DNA of 64,000 nucleotides from Hirsutella rhossiliensis (Eukaryota > Ascomycota > Sordariomycetes > Hypocreales > Ophiocordycipitaceae). The translations under genes and the position numbers were made by a program. The notes under the pieces are model-generated. The model was given only the letters and a program-made list of their open reading frames with translations, was not told where the DNA came from and did not search any database. The DNA lies in contig NW_025408670.1 of NCBI RefSeq assembly GCF_020360975.1, positions 4,650,001-4,714,000 of the forward strand, read 5' to 3'. How positions within the stretch are numbered: the stretch's first letter is position 1; each line of letters starts with the position of its first letter. Positions 22,404-34,900 of the stretch are shown in pieces.

Positions 22404-23891
22404 TAAGGAAAAGGATCTTTTACTTAATTAGGAATTATATATTTTTAATATAATAAGCTAAGATACCTATCTATAGAATATACTAATATTTTAAAGGTAA
22501 AGACCTTAGTAAAGACTCTTAGATTTAAAATTATAAACTAAGGAAAAAGTAAGATATTAAGGTAAACGCCTCTCTTTTAGTAAACTTAATACTTATAAGA
22601 TAGTTACTTAAATCTCTTATAATAATATTAGTATAAAACCTTACTAAAGTCCTTATATATTTAGATACTTATAGTACTATTAACCTTATAAATATATACT
22701 TTACTTAATAATAAAGATTATTATAAGTAGCGCTATTATACCTTAGGTTATTAAAGCTTAGTAAAGTAAAGTAATAGAGTATAAAGTATAGTTAGTACTA
22801 CTTTAAATAATAAATATAAAAGGTATTAAAAGGATAATTACTTATTTTTATATTAGTATTAATAAGTTAATATAAAATAATTAAGTATTAATCCTTTTAT
22901 TAGTTACTACTTTAAAGGATAAATATATTTATATTATCTTATTAAAATAATAGTAGTAGTTTAAGTATTAACTAAGTAGCGAAACTTCCTTATAAAACCC
23001 TTATAAATTCCTTTAAGAATATAAGAATAAGGTAAGGGTATATATAATAGCGCTTAATCTTAAGCTAATCCCGCTACTAAATAAAGATAAAGGTAAAGGG
23101 ATTTTATAAGAAGAATAGGCCGAAATCCTACTAAATCTTTATTAGTTTAAAAATACTTTCTTAGCTAATAAATCTAACTTATTACTAGCTAAAAAGAAAA
23201 TAAATTACTTAATTAATTTAATCCTTAATATAAAACCCTTTTATAGATTAATTTGCCTTTTATTATAAAGGGAACTTTAAGTATTACGCGATTAAATCTT
23301 AGATATAATAAGAAGGAAAATAATCTAAGAGTTAAAGAGCCTAGCTAAGGCGCTTATCCTTTTTATTTTAAAGAAAGATAGTACTTTATAGCTATATATA
23401 GACTACTAAGGACTTAACTAAGTTATATAAAAGAATTAGTACCCTTTACCCTCTACTTTAAAGATTATTAACTACTATTAAAGAGCCAAGTATTTTTCTA
23501 AGATTAATATATAGAATATATATTAATATATTTAAATTTAAAAAGGCAATAAATAAAGAACTACTTTTTAAACGTATTATAGATATTTTAAATACTTAGT
23601 AATACCCTTTAACCTTATTAATATACTAGCTATATCTTAAAGCTATATCTATTAAGCGCTTAAAGGGCTTATAAATATAATCTATATAGTTTACCTTAAT
23701 GATATCTTTATATACTTTAAGATAAAAGAAGAATATACTAAATACTTAAAATAAGTAATAGAAAGGCTAAGGGCTATAAAGCTTTATATAAAACTATTAA
23801 AGTATATCTTTTATTAATAGTTAGTTAAGTTCCTTAGGTTTATTTTATCTATTAATAGGGTATTAATAGACCCTTAATAAGTAAAGGTAAT
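22404..23891 (+). pseudogene. Gyp-1 gag zinc knuckle to reverse transcriptase
   Basis: The frame resumes from 12,992 and at 22,440-22,481 shows a degraded CX2CX4HX4C knuckle (Y-F-stop-Y-N-K-L-R-Y-L-S-I-E-Y). RT follows: LYIDY-GLN (about 23,394-23,420), YPLPSTLKII (about 23,440-23,470), FSKINI (about 23,493-23,510) and VYLNDIFIY (about 23,686-23,715; YLDD expected, with a G-to-A change). VKFLRFILSINRVLIDP (about 23,824-23,874) ends just before the A3 insertion. Confidence 0.85.
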
Positions 23892-26800
23892 TCTAGTAAA
23901 AAGAGATATAAGAAGTATATAAAAATATATAAAGGTAAAATTAAAAGTAAGGGGTCGGATAGGTAGAGCAGAGATATTTAATTCTTATAAGGGTAGTAAT
24001 TATAGTAAGGGAGTAATTATTATATTGCCTTAATTCCCCTTCTTTCCTTTATTTAACGCCCCTTTTTATACTTATTTAGTATCTTAATTAATAAAGAATA
24101 TCCTATTTAAAGAGCTATTAATATCCTTTTAACTACTAAGCTTTTTACTAGGTTTTCCCTTTCTTTTTAGCTGTTACTAGTATATCTATCTTATCTCTCG
24201 CTACCTTTATAGGAAGCTATCGCTACTTTTACTTCCTTTTATACCCTTACCTTCCTTTTTATACCTTTTTTTAGCTCCTTCTTCCTTCTTTTATACTAAG
24301 TATTTTTTAGCTTCCTTAGTCCCTTTTATTAAAGGATATCTCTAAGAACTATAAAATTAAGCTACGCTTCGCAATATACCCTCTTAGGTATAGCCTGCCC
24401 CTTAAGAGTATAGCTAATATAGCTTTAAGCTAGTAAGTATATAGAGGAGGTTCTTAGCTCTATACTTCTCCCTTTACTTAAGGAAAGTAACGGCCCTTTT
24501 AGCTCCCTAGGCTCTTTTAGACCTACTTAAGGAATAAGGGCTTAAAAAGAGGAAAGTCCTATAAGAAAGGGGGCCTTCTTAAAAGGAAAAACCCTATTTA
24601 AATAAAGGGCCCTTTAAAGGGAAAAACCTCTTTTATTTTCTTTAGCTATAAAAGTTACCTTTTTATATAGGCTATTAGCTCCTCTTATAGACTCTTAAGG
24701 TAGGCCTCTAAGGATAGCTTCTTATAGACGTCTTATAGCCTAATTTATAATAAAAAGATAGCTAGCTTTTACTTTAGTAAGGGATTTATAAGACGGTTTA
24801 CTTTTATTAATACTATTAAAACCTAATAAATAGAAATAAGTCTCCTTTAAACCTCTTAGCGTAACTAATATTAGTAAATATCGATATATTATAGCTAGGT
24901 TAATAGCTTTACGTTTTCTATTAGAATTTATATAGTCTATATATTATTATATTCTATAGCTAATAAGGATAGAATTTATAGTTATAAAGAAATAAGTAGC
25001 TAGCTAAGGAAAATCGCTTCTTTTAACGCTTTTATAAGAGCTAGTAGCTCTACCTCTATACTAGAAGTTATAATAATAGCTTGCTTTTAAGCTCTCTAAG
25101 TAATATTTCCTTTAAAAAAGGATATAATATACCCTTATAAGCTCTTTCTATTTAATAAATTATCTATAAAAGATAAATCGCTTAAATAAAGTAAGATTTT
25201 AGTAGCTAATTTCCTTCCTTACCCTTTTAGGCATAGACTATATAATCTTATAAAATAAAGTTAAAGGATAGCTTGGTCTATTACTTTTTAGTACCTAGGG
25301 CTAGGATTCTAGTTATACTTAGCTAGCTAAGAGACTATAAAAGAGATATCCGGTCTAGTAAAAATAGCTAAAAAAAAGTAAGGAGCCTACCTTCTATTAA
25401 TATTAGTATTTCTCTTACTCCTTAGCTTAAAAGGACGGATTAAGTAAAAGCTCTTTATTTAATATAGGTATAAAGGGAAGCTTCTTATTAAGGGAGTTAA
25501 AGAGGAATCTATAAGTAACCTTATTAATATAGGCGTCTTAAGTAAGCTAGATAGTTTATTAGGACTTATTCTAAAGGATTTATATCCCTAGGAACTACTT
25601 TAGCTCCCTTAGCTTAGTTATCTTATATCTTTATTATAGGCCTTTTATAGCTTCCCTTATAATAGCCTCTTTCTCTTTTAAGTAGGCCTAAATAATATTA
25701 TTAATATAGAAAAAGACTATAATTTTACCCTTCTATATTATATATAGTTCCTAAGGGACTTTCTTAAAGCCTAGGGCTTTAAGGGAACCTATTAAATACT
25801 ATTACTAAAGAAAGAGTAATCTTTATAGTCTATATAGGGCTTTTCTAAGCTATAAAACCTTTCTTAGTTATTAAAAACTAAGAGGAAGTTATATATAGAT
25901 AATATCTTCTTCCTTAAGTAGGTAATTAATAAAGGCGTTAACTATATCTATTTAATTAAGTTCGAAGTTAAATTCTATTACTATAGCTATAAGGGTCTAA
26001 AAAGATATTCCTATTAAAGTAATTACCTTAGTAAGTAGATCCCCCTTTTCCTATTAATTCCTATAAATAACTAGCTAGGCCTTATACTTTTAAAAGAAGC
26101 TATATTTATTAGTCTTATAAATAAAGACCTACTTATTACTAAGGACTTATTTTCCTCTTACCCTTTCTTAAAGGACCTCTTTAAAGACCCTATCTCTTTA
26201 TATAAGGCTAGGTAGTCTTTTTAGGCCTAGAAAAACTAGTCTTTAAAAGGGTGTTTTTCTAGCTACTTTTAGTTTACTAGTAGGTTTAAGAGGTCTCTTT
26301 TATATACCTTCCTTACTAATAGAGGCTTAAAAAGCTAGGCTACTATAATTACTTTATAAGAACTATCTTTTATAGGTATTAAAGAGAAGTCGGAAAAACG
26401 ATCGAAATAAAAGAGAAGTTAGTCTTCTTTTATATTAGGCCTTATACCTTCCTTTACTTTTCGAAGTAGGGATAAAAAGGCAGCTAGGTATTCCTTTAAA
26501 AGAGGTGCCTTTCCTACCCTTTTAAGGGTTAAGAAAGAAAGACTAACTAAAAAAGCTACTTTTAGATCTTCTTTTTATTTTATAAGAGGAAGCATAGGAA
26601 GGTAAGTATATTCTAGCTCTACTACTTTCCTATAGTCTCCTTCTTTATCTAAATTATTTAATTTAGTAGCTTCCTTTTTAAAGTTAGCGTTATCTTTTAT
26701 TACTTTAACGTTAGTTTCCTTTTTTATTTCCTTATTTAGGACCTCTTCTTAAGACTATTAGGAAGGGGGGATTTAGATCCTCTAAATAAGCTAACGTTAA

Positions 26801-29800
26801 AAGAGTAAGAGGGGCTATTAATCCCTCTTTTTATTAAAGAAGCTAGATTTATCGAAAATTATATCCTTAGTTAAAATAACCTTTTATAAAAGAAGAATCT
26901 AGATCTAAAAGATATTTATTAAATTATAGCTAATAAGGTAACTAATAAAAGCTCTAGGATTAAGCTTTCTTTTTTTCTTCCTTTTTAGCTATATATCGGT
27001 AGTTATAGTATATACCTTATAGCTATAAGTATTAAGGTAGGCTAGCGAGGCCCTCTTCTTTATAAAGAGCTTAAGAACGGATTTTTAGTTTATTCCTTAG
27101 TTTAGTTCCCTAAGGTCCTTAGGGTCCCTAAGGGTCTAGTTCTAAAGGTAATAAGTAGTCTTAATAACTTTCCTTTAAAGGTTATATAGAAGCCTTATAG
27201 TAAGTCTTATTATATAGGCCCTTTTTATTATAGTACCTCTTAATCTTTCTACCCCTCCGTTTTAAGCCTAGGTATTTAGTACTAATAGGAGGGGTAAAAT
27301 ACCTCTTTTTTATAGCTAATTTAAGATATCTTTTATAAATAGCTCTCTATTAAACTATATCTTCTTTACCTTATAGCTAAAGTAGGATTTTATTTAGTTA
27401 ATAAAGTCCTAGAAAGTAAACTAATTATACTTACTTAGGTAGGTCTATAAGAAATAAGAGAAAGCTATCCTTAAAAAAGCATTTATAAAAAACATTACCT
27501 TAATAAAGCTTTCTTAGTCCTTAAAAACGTTAGTTTCGTTAACCTAAATTTCCTTATATAGCTAGTTTAGCTATAAAAGGGTTCGTTTAGAAATTTATCT
27601 CTTAGTCTTTCCTTAGCTATAGTATTTATATTTAATAGTTTTTAGGCCTTTTATTTATACGCCCTATTATTAGCCTAGCTTATATAAAGCTAGGGGGTAT
27701 AAGTAACTAAGTTATATATACTAAAGAAGGCTGTCTCCTTAGGCTACTAAAAGAAGGTCCTTTATAGTAGACCTATTCTTCTTAGTAAGGAAAGCTAACT
27801 TCTTTAGTAATTCCTTCCTAAGGATAGGTTAGAATTAAAGAATAAATTAACCGAATTTTTCCTCGATAAGCCTAATAGTCTAATTCTTTTAAACTAGCCT
27901 TATAGGCTTAGACGTTGTATCCTAAAAGATTCCTTCCTCTTAAAGAAAGCGGAAGGAAATTAAGCTCGTTAAAAATTAAAAGTAAAAAGCTACCCTTTTT
28001 CGTTAAAGAATTTATAGAAACCTATTAAGTAATTTTATTATAAAATTTACCCTTTTATATCCCTCTATTTATATAGTTAATTCCCTAGTAATAAGGTATT
28101 CCCTTTATACCTTCTTAAAGGACTAGAATTATAAGAGTATATTATAGATATTAAGGGAAGTACTAGAGTTAAGGATAGCTAATTCTTATAAGGGATAGTT
28201 AAAGGGTTTTAATAGGTAGTCTTATTAATCTATAAGGAAGATAAATACTAGATTTACTATACTAATAATCTTTCCTTTAATTTATAGCTTTAATAGGGGT
28301 AGTAGTATTAGTTACTATTTCTTAGTAACCTAAATCTTATTTATCTTCTTTTATAATAAGGGGTCCTCTTTAAGAGACTATTATACTATTTCTTATAGCC
28401 TCTTTAAAGGGTTAATTCCGTTAAGTTAGATTTCCTTAAAGACCTATTAGTAGTCTTCTAGCCGATAGGGCTTTTTATATACTTAATAGGTTAATCGATT
28501 CCTCTTTATTCGTTATCTCTTTAAGGAGTCCTTATCCTTTTTTAGAAGGTTTGCTTAAAAACCCTCCCTTTTTACCCCTTATTATTAATTTTAATAAAGA
28601 AGTTCGATTTTAACTAGTTCCTTAATTTTTCGACTAATAGACTAAAAGGTCTATTAAGGGACTAGTCGGGCTAGTCTAACTAATAGGACCGGGGCCGGGC
28701 CTAGAGTAAGAAGCGGAGCCGGGGCTAAGACTAAGGTAACTATTAAAGATAGTATTAATACTCTTAAAGGAGGAGGAGCTAAAGGGGTAATAGCTATAGT
28801 AGTAATAGCGGGAGCTATAATAATAAGGGCTATAGTAGCTATAAGGGTAGTAAGTCGAGCTATCTAAGTTAAGTACTAGCTATAAAGGAATAAGACTACT
28901 TACTATTATACTTTAATAGCTTCTTTATTTAGTTCCTAGCTAGCTTCTTAAAAGATAGTTAAGTATCTATTACTAATAAGCTTTATTAGTAGAGATATAT
29001 CCTATACCTACTAGCTAGAAAGATACTTTTATTAAGAAGTATTAGTTAGCTTTCTTAAGGATCTCTTCTTACTTAGCTAGCTATAAAGAAGCTAGTAGGT
29101 TCCTAGTAAAAAAGGCTCCTAAGTAGGCTATATAGGTCTTCTTAATATAGTTAGTTATATATCCCTTTAAGGGAGCTATTAAGGTCTTAAGCTTTTAAAG
29201 CTACTACTTAGGAGTCTTATCTTCTTAAAAAGAGATTAGCTTTATAGTACTAACGGCTTTTATTATTACTATATAAGCAGCCGTTAATAGCTTTATCTTA
29301 TAGAGGTATTCTTTTTAGTAACTCTTATAGTTACTTAAGGTAGTAGAAAAAGATCTTTATTATATAGAGGTTAGCTCGGAAAAGAAGGAAGCTCCCTCTA
29401 TAAATTCTATTACCCTAAGATAAAGAGGGGGCTTAAGAGGGTCCTACTTATTAAAAAAGACTAAATTATAGATAGTTCTATCTATATAAGCCTATAGCTC
29501 CTTTACCTACTTATCTTAATCTTAGGGCTTTATAAGAATCGTCTTATAGACTATAGGGGTAGTAGAGTTATTTTTTAATATTATTATAAGGGAAGGGTAG
29601 AAAAGTTAGTTAAAAATCAGCTTTTTTAGTAAGAAGGGTAAAAGGGAGTTATAAAGGATATAAGAAAGGTGCCTTTTATAGTAGCTAAAAGGTATAGGAA
29701 TTCTATTCCTCCTAGGCTTATAACTCTTATAAAGAAAGATATAAGAAGTATATAAAAATATATTAAGGTAAAATTAATAGTAAGGGGTTAGATAGGTAGG

Positions 29801-30208
29801 GTAGAGATATTTAATTCTTATAAGGGTAGTAATTATAGTAAGGGAGTAATTATTATATTACTTTAATTCTCTTTCTTTCCTTTATCTAACGCCCCTCTTA
29901 TACTTATTTAGTATCTTAATTAATAAAGAAGATCTTACTTAAAGAAGCTATTAATATCCTTTTAACTACTAAGCATTTTACCGGTTTTCCTATTCCTTTC
30001 TAGCTATTACTAATATATCTATCTTATCTCTCGCTACCTTTATAGAAAGCTATTGCTACTTATACTTCCCTTTATACCCTTACCCTCCTTTTTAAACCTC
30101 TTTTTAGCTCCTTCTTCCTTCTTTTATACTAAGTACTTTTAGCTTCCTTAGTCCCTTTTACTAAGGGATATCTCTAAGAACTATAAAATAAAGCTATGCT
30201 TTATAATA
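23892..30208 (-). mobile_element. Cop-A copy A3: full-length Ty1/copia element (6,317 bp), TSD GTAAT
   Basis: LTRs at 23,892-24,376 (3' LTR) and 29,725-30,208 (5' LTR) flank an internal copia gag-pol on the - strand. GTAAT occurs at 23,887-23,891 and 30,209-30,213. It is inserted at the RT/RNase H junction of Gyp-1, whose frame continues across. It is strongly RIP-saturated: even CGCG of the LTR start has become AGTA/TATA-like. Domains are as in A5, with many more stops. Confidence 0.93.
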
Positions 30209-30213
30209 GTAAT

Positions 30214-31986
30214 AGCTTAATAGCTTAAACTTATAACCTACTATAATATTTATATTTTCCTTAGGATTTATAATTTTTACTAATATTTTATATATAAGTA
30301 CTTAAGAGTTATAGCGCTCTTAACTATATTACTTAAAGGGGGTAAGAATAAAAGAAAGCTAAGGAGTATAAAGCTTAACCTTATTAAAAGGGCAGCGTTT
30401 TAAGCTCTTAAAGATACTTTTTAAGAAGCCTTACTCTTTTAATATTATAATCTAAAAAGATATATTTATATTAAAATAAATATATTATAATTTATAATAA
30501 TTAGGATTATTTCTTAACTTAATAATAAAGGGTATTATTATTCGATTATATTATAGTTAAGGAAGTTTACTAAAGCTTAACTTAATTATAGTATTTTAGA
30601 CTAAGAACTATTAAGTATTATTAAGTTATATAAAAACTAATAATATTATATTAAAGGGGAGCGTATAAAGTAAAGGTATTATTAAACTACTATAACCTTT
30701 AAGCGTTAATATACTAAACCTCCTTAAATAAAAAGTAAGTAAGATAGTATATATATTTAGTACTATTTAACTTTACGATTTAGTATTATATAAGTAAATT
30801 AAACTTAATAAACGCGCTATTAAGAATACTTAGATATAAAGGTAAAAAGCTTTTATTTATAGAACTATTACTAAAGCTATAAGTAAAGCTAGGTACTATT
30901 TATATTATATTTATATAAAGAAATAATAAAGCGTTTTTATAAGTAAAGAGATACTTAACCTTAAGTTAATATAAGTATAGTAAAGTGCTTTTATATAAAG
31001 AAGATATATAAGCTTATTTATAGTAAAACTATAATAATTTAGGTATAAGACTTAAATAATTAGCCGATTAAGCTAAAGAAAGAGCTAGTTATAAATAGTT
31101 ACTTTTTAGGAAGACCGCTAAAAAAGCAGCTTACTATATAAATATTTATATAATAGAAGTTCTAAAACTACTACTAAAGTTACTAAAATATACTTAGTTA
31201 GTTAATATAGTAATTAATAGGCTAAAAGAGATTAAAGACTTCTTAAAAAAGAAGGGTTTTTAGTTACTATACTTAAATAAACTAGTACTATAAAAGGTTA
31301 TATTATAGTACCTTTAAAGGTAGCTTTATAGTAAGAGCTAATATAGCTCTTTTATAATAATCTATTAATAAGATACTTTAGCTCTTAATATACTAGTAAA
31401 CTATTAGTAAGGAACTTTTACTAAGATAGAATAATAAAAGATTATCTTAAATAAAGGGTCCTTATTTATAAGTAAGTTATAGTTAGATCTTTATTTTATC
31501 TTATAAGTAGAATATAAGCTATTAATAGTATTTTACTTATAAACTAATAAGTAAATAAAATAAATAAACTAAGCTATATAGTATTACTTAAGATACTATA
31601 CTAACTTAAAATAAAGTAATTAAGCGTTACTCTTATATATTACTTAATTTATATATAATATTATAAAGAACGTAATAACTAAGTTATTACTTAATAAAGC
31701 GTTAATAGGTTATTAACTAAACTTTTATATTAATATTAAGGATAATATTATTTAAAAGGGGGTACCTAAAGTAAGAGTAAGAGTTACTAAGCTATAAGAC
31801 CTATAAAAGAAGCTTATAGAATAATAAGGAAAGGCTATTAAATCGTAAGTAAAATACTATAATTTAAGGTACTAACTACTTATATTAAAAGTAAAAGACG
31901 TTATAGTATTATTAATAAAGGACTTATACTTTAAGGATAAAAAAGAAAACTCTTACTTAAGTATATTAAACTATTTTAGGTCTTAT
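30214..31986 (+). pseudogene. Gyp-1 pol: end of RT, RNase H and integrase
   Basis: In frame with 23,891, the sequence reads a YNIYIFLRIYNFY block (about 30,243-30,281) and VIALLTILLKGGK (about 30,310-30,350), the RT-RNase H hinge typical of fungal gypsy. RNase H includes FTKAQLNYSILD-ELLSII (about 30,568-30,625). Integrase blocks include KGSLFISKL (about 31,446-31,472), INYY-like DDE spacing and a KALIGY-NFYINIKDN segment (about 31,699-31,750). It stops at the A4 insertion. TAA/TAG replace Gln/Trp. Confidence 0.82.
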
Positions 31987-34900
31987 TCTCGCGAAGAGAG
32001 ATATAAGAAGTATATAGAAATATATAAATATAAAATTAAAAGTAAGGGGTCGGATATATAGGGTAGAGAGATTTAATTCTTATAAGGGCAATAATTATAG
32101 TAGGGGATTAATTATTATATAGCCTTAATTCTCCTTCTTTTTTCTATTTAACGCCTTTTTTTATACCTATCTAGTATCTTAATTAATAAAGATAATCCTA
32201 TTTAAAGAAGCTACTAATATCCTCTTAACTACTAAGGTTTTTACTAGTTTTTCCCCTCCTTTCTAGCCGTTACTAGTATATCGTTCTTATCTTTTACTAC
32301 TTTTATAGGAAGCTATCGCTACTTTTACTTCCCTTCTTACCCCTACCCTCCTCTCTATACCTCCTTTTAGCTCCTTCCTTTAAACTTATTTTTTAGCTTC
32401 CTAGGTCCCTTATACTAAGGGATATCTCTAAGAACTATAAAATTAAGCTACGCTTCGCGATATACCCCCTTAGCTATAGCCTACCCTTATAAAAAGGGTA
32501 AAGCTAAATACTTAGGCCGGTAAGCGTATAGAGGAGGTCTTAGTTTATACTTATTCTTTATTTAAGAAATCTAGGTTTTAGCCCTAGGCTCTTTTAGACC
32601 TACTTTAGGAAAAAGGGGCCTTAAGGAGGATATTAAGTCCTATAAAAAAGGGGGGCTTTTCTAAGGATAAGTCCCTAAAAAGGGGGCCTTTAAGAAGAAT
32701 AAGTCCTAATTAAGCTAGGGGCCCTCCTTTAGGATAAGTCCTAATTCCTCTCTTTAGCTATAGATGTCTCCTTCCTCCTACGTACTATTAGCTCCTCTCG
32801 TAGACTCTTAAGGCGGGCTTCTAAGGATAGCTTCTCTTAAACGTCTTCTAGCTTAATTTCTTATAAAAGGATAAAGAGCTTCTACTTTAGTAGGGGCTTT
32901 ATAAGACCGTTAGCTTTTATTAATACTATTAAAACCTAATAGATAAAAATAAGTCCCTTTTAGACCTCTTAGCGTAACTAATACTAGTAGATATTAATAT
33001 AATATAGCTAAGTTAATAGCTTTACGTTTTCTATTAGAATTTATATAGTTTATATATTATTGTATTTTATAGCTAATAGGGTCGCAATTTATAGTTATAG
33101 AGATATTAGTAGCCGGCTAAGGAAAATCGCTTCTTTTAACGCTTTTAAAAGAGCTAGTAGCTTTGCCTCTATACTTAAAGTTATAATAGTAGCTTACTTC
33201 GAAGCTCTTTAAGTAATAGTTCCTTTAAAAAGGGATATAATATACCCTTATAAGCTCTTTCTATCTAAGGAATTATCTATAAGGACGAATCGCTTAAATA
33301 GAGGAAGGTTTTAGTAGCTAGTTTCCTTCCCTACCCTCCTAAGCGTAAACTATATAATCTCGTTAAATAAAGATAAAGGATAGCTCGGTCTACTACTTCT
33401 TAATGCCTAGGGCTAGGATTCTAGTTATACCTAGCTAGCTAAGAGACTATAAAAGAGATATTTAGTTTAGTAGAAATAGCTAAAAAAAAGTAAGGAGCCT
33501 ACCTTTTATTATAATTAGTATTTCTCTTACTCCCTAGCTTAAAATAATAGATTAAGTAAAAGCTCTTTATCTAATATAGGTATAGAGAGAAGCTTTTTAT
33601 TAAGAGAATTAAGGAGGAATTTATAAGCGACCTTTTCGATATAGGCGTCTTAGGTAAGCTAGATAGTTTATTAAGACCTATTTTAAAGGATTTATATCCC
33701 TAGGAACTACTTTAGCTCCCTTAGCTTAGTTATTATATACCTTTATTATAGGCCTTATATAGCCTCCTTAGTAGCAGCTTCTTTCTCTTTTAAGTAGGCC
33801 TAGATAATATTATCGACGTAGAAAAAGACTATAATTTTACCCTTCTATATTATATACGGTTCTTAAGGGACTTTCTTAAAGCCTAGGGCTTTAAGGGAAC
33901 CTATTAAATACTATTACTATAGAAGGGGTAATCTTTATAGTCTATATAGAGCTTTCTTAAGCTATAGAACCTTTCCTAGTTATTAAAAGGCTAGTAAAAA
34001 GCGTATATAGATAACTTCTTCTTCCTTAAGTACGTAGTTAATAAAGGCGTTAACTATATTTATCTAATCGAGCTTAAGGTCGAATTCTACTACTATAGCT
34101 ATAAGGGTCTAAAAAGATATCCCTACTAAGGTAGTTACCTTAGTAAGAAGATCCCCTTTTTCCTACTAGTTCCTATAGATAACTAGCTAGGCCTTATACT
34201 TTTAAAGGAAGCTATGTTTATTAGTTTTATAGATAAAGACCTATTTATAGCTAAGGACCTATTTTCCTCTTACTTTTTCCTTAAGGACTTCTTTAAAAGA
34301 CCCTATTTCTTTATATAAGGCTAGGTAGTCTTTCTAGGCCTAGAAAAACTAGTCTTTAAAGGGGTGTTTTTCTAGCTGCTTTTAGTTTACTAGTAGGTCT
34401 AGGAGGTCTCTTTTATATACCTTCCTTACTAATAGCTATAGCTTAAAGAGCCGGCCTACTATAAATACTTTATAGGAACTATCTTTTATAAGCGTTAGAT
34501 AGAAGTCGGAAAAACGATCGAAATAAAAGAGAAATTAGTCTTCTTTTATATCGGGCCCTATACCTTCCTTTACTTCTTAAAGTAAGGATAAAAAGGCAGC
34601 TTAGTAATCCTTTAAGAGAGGTGCCTTTCCTACCCCCTTAAGGGTTAAGACGGGAAGACTAATAGAGAAAGCTACTTTTAGATTTTCTTCTTATATAGGA
34701 GGAGGCATAGGGAGGTAGGCGTATTCTAGCTCTACTATTTTCCTATAGTTTCCTTCTTTATTTAGATTATCTAATCTAGTAGCCTCTTCTTTTTCTTCTT
34801 TAAAGTTAGCGTTATCCTCGACTACTTCGACGTTAGTTTCTTTTTCTATTTCTTTATTTAGGACCTCTTCTTAAGACTATTAAGAAGGGGGGATTTAAAT

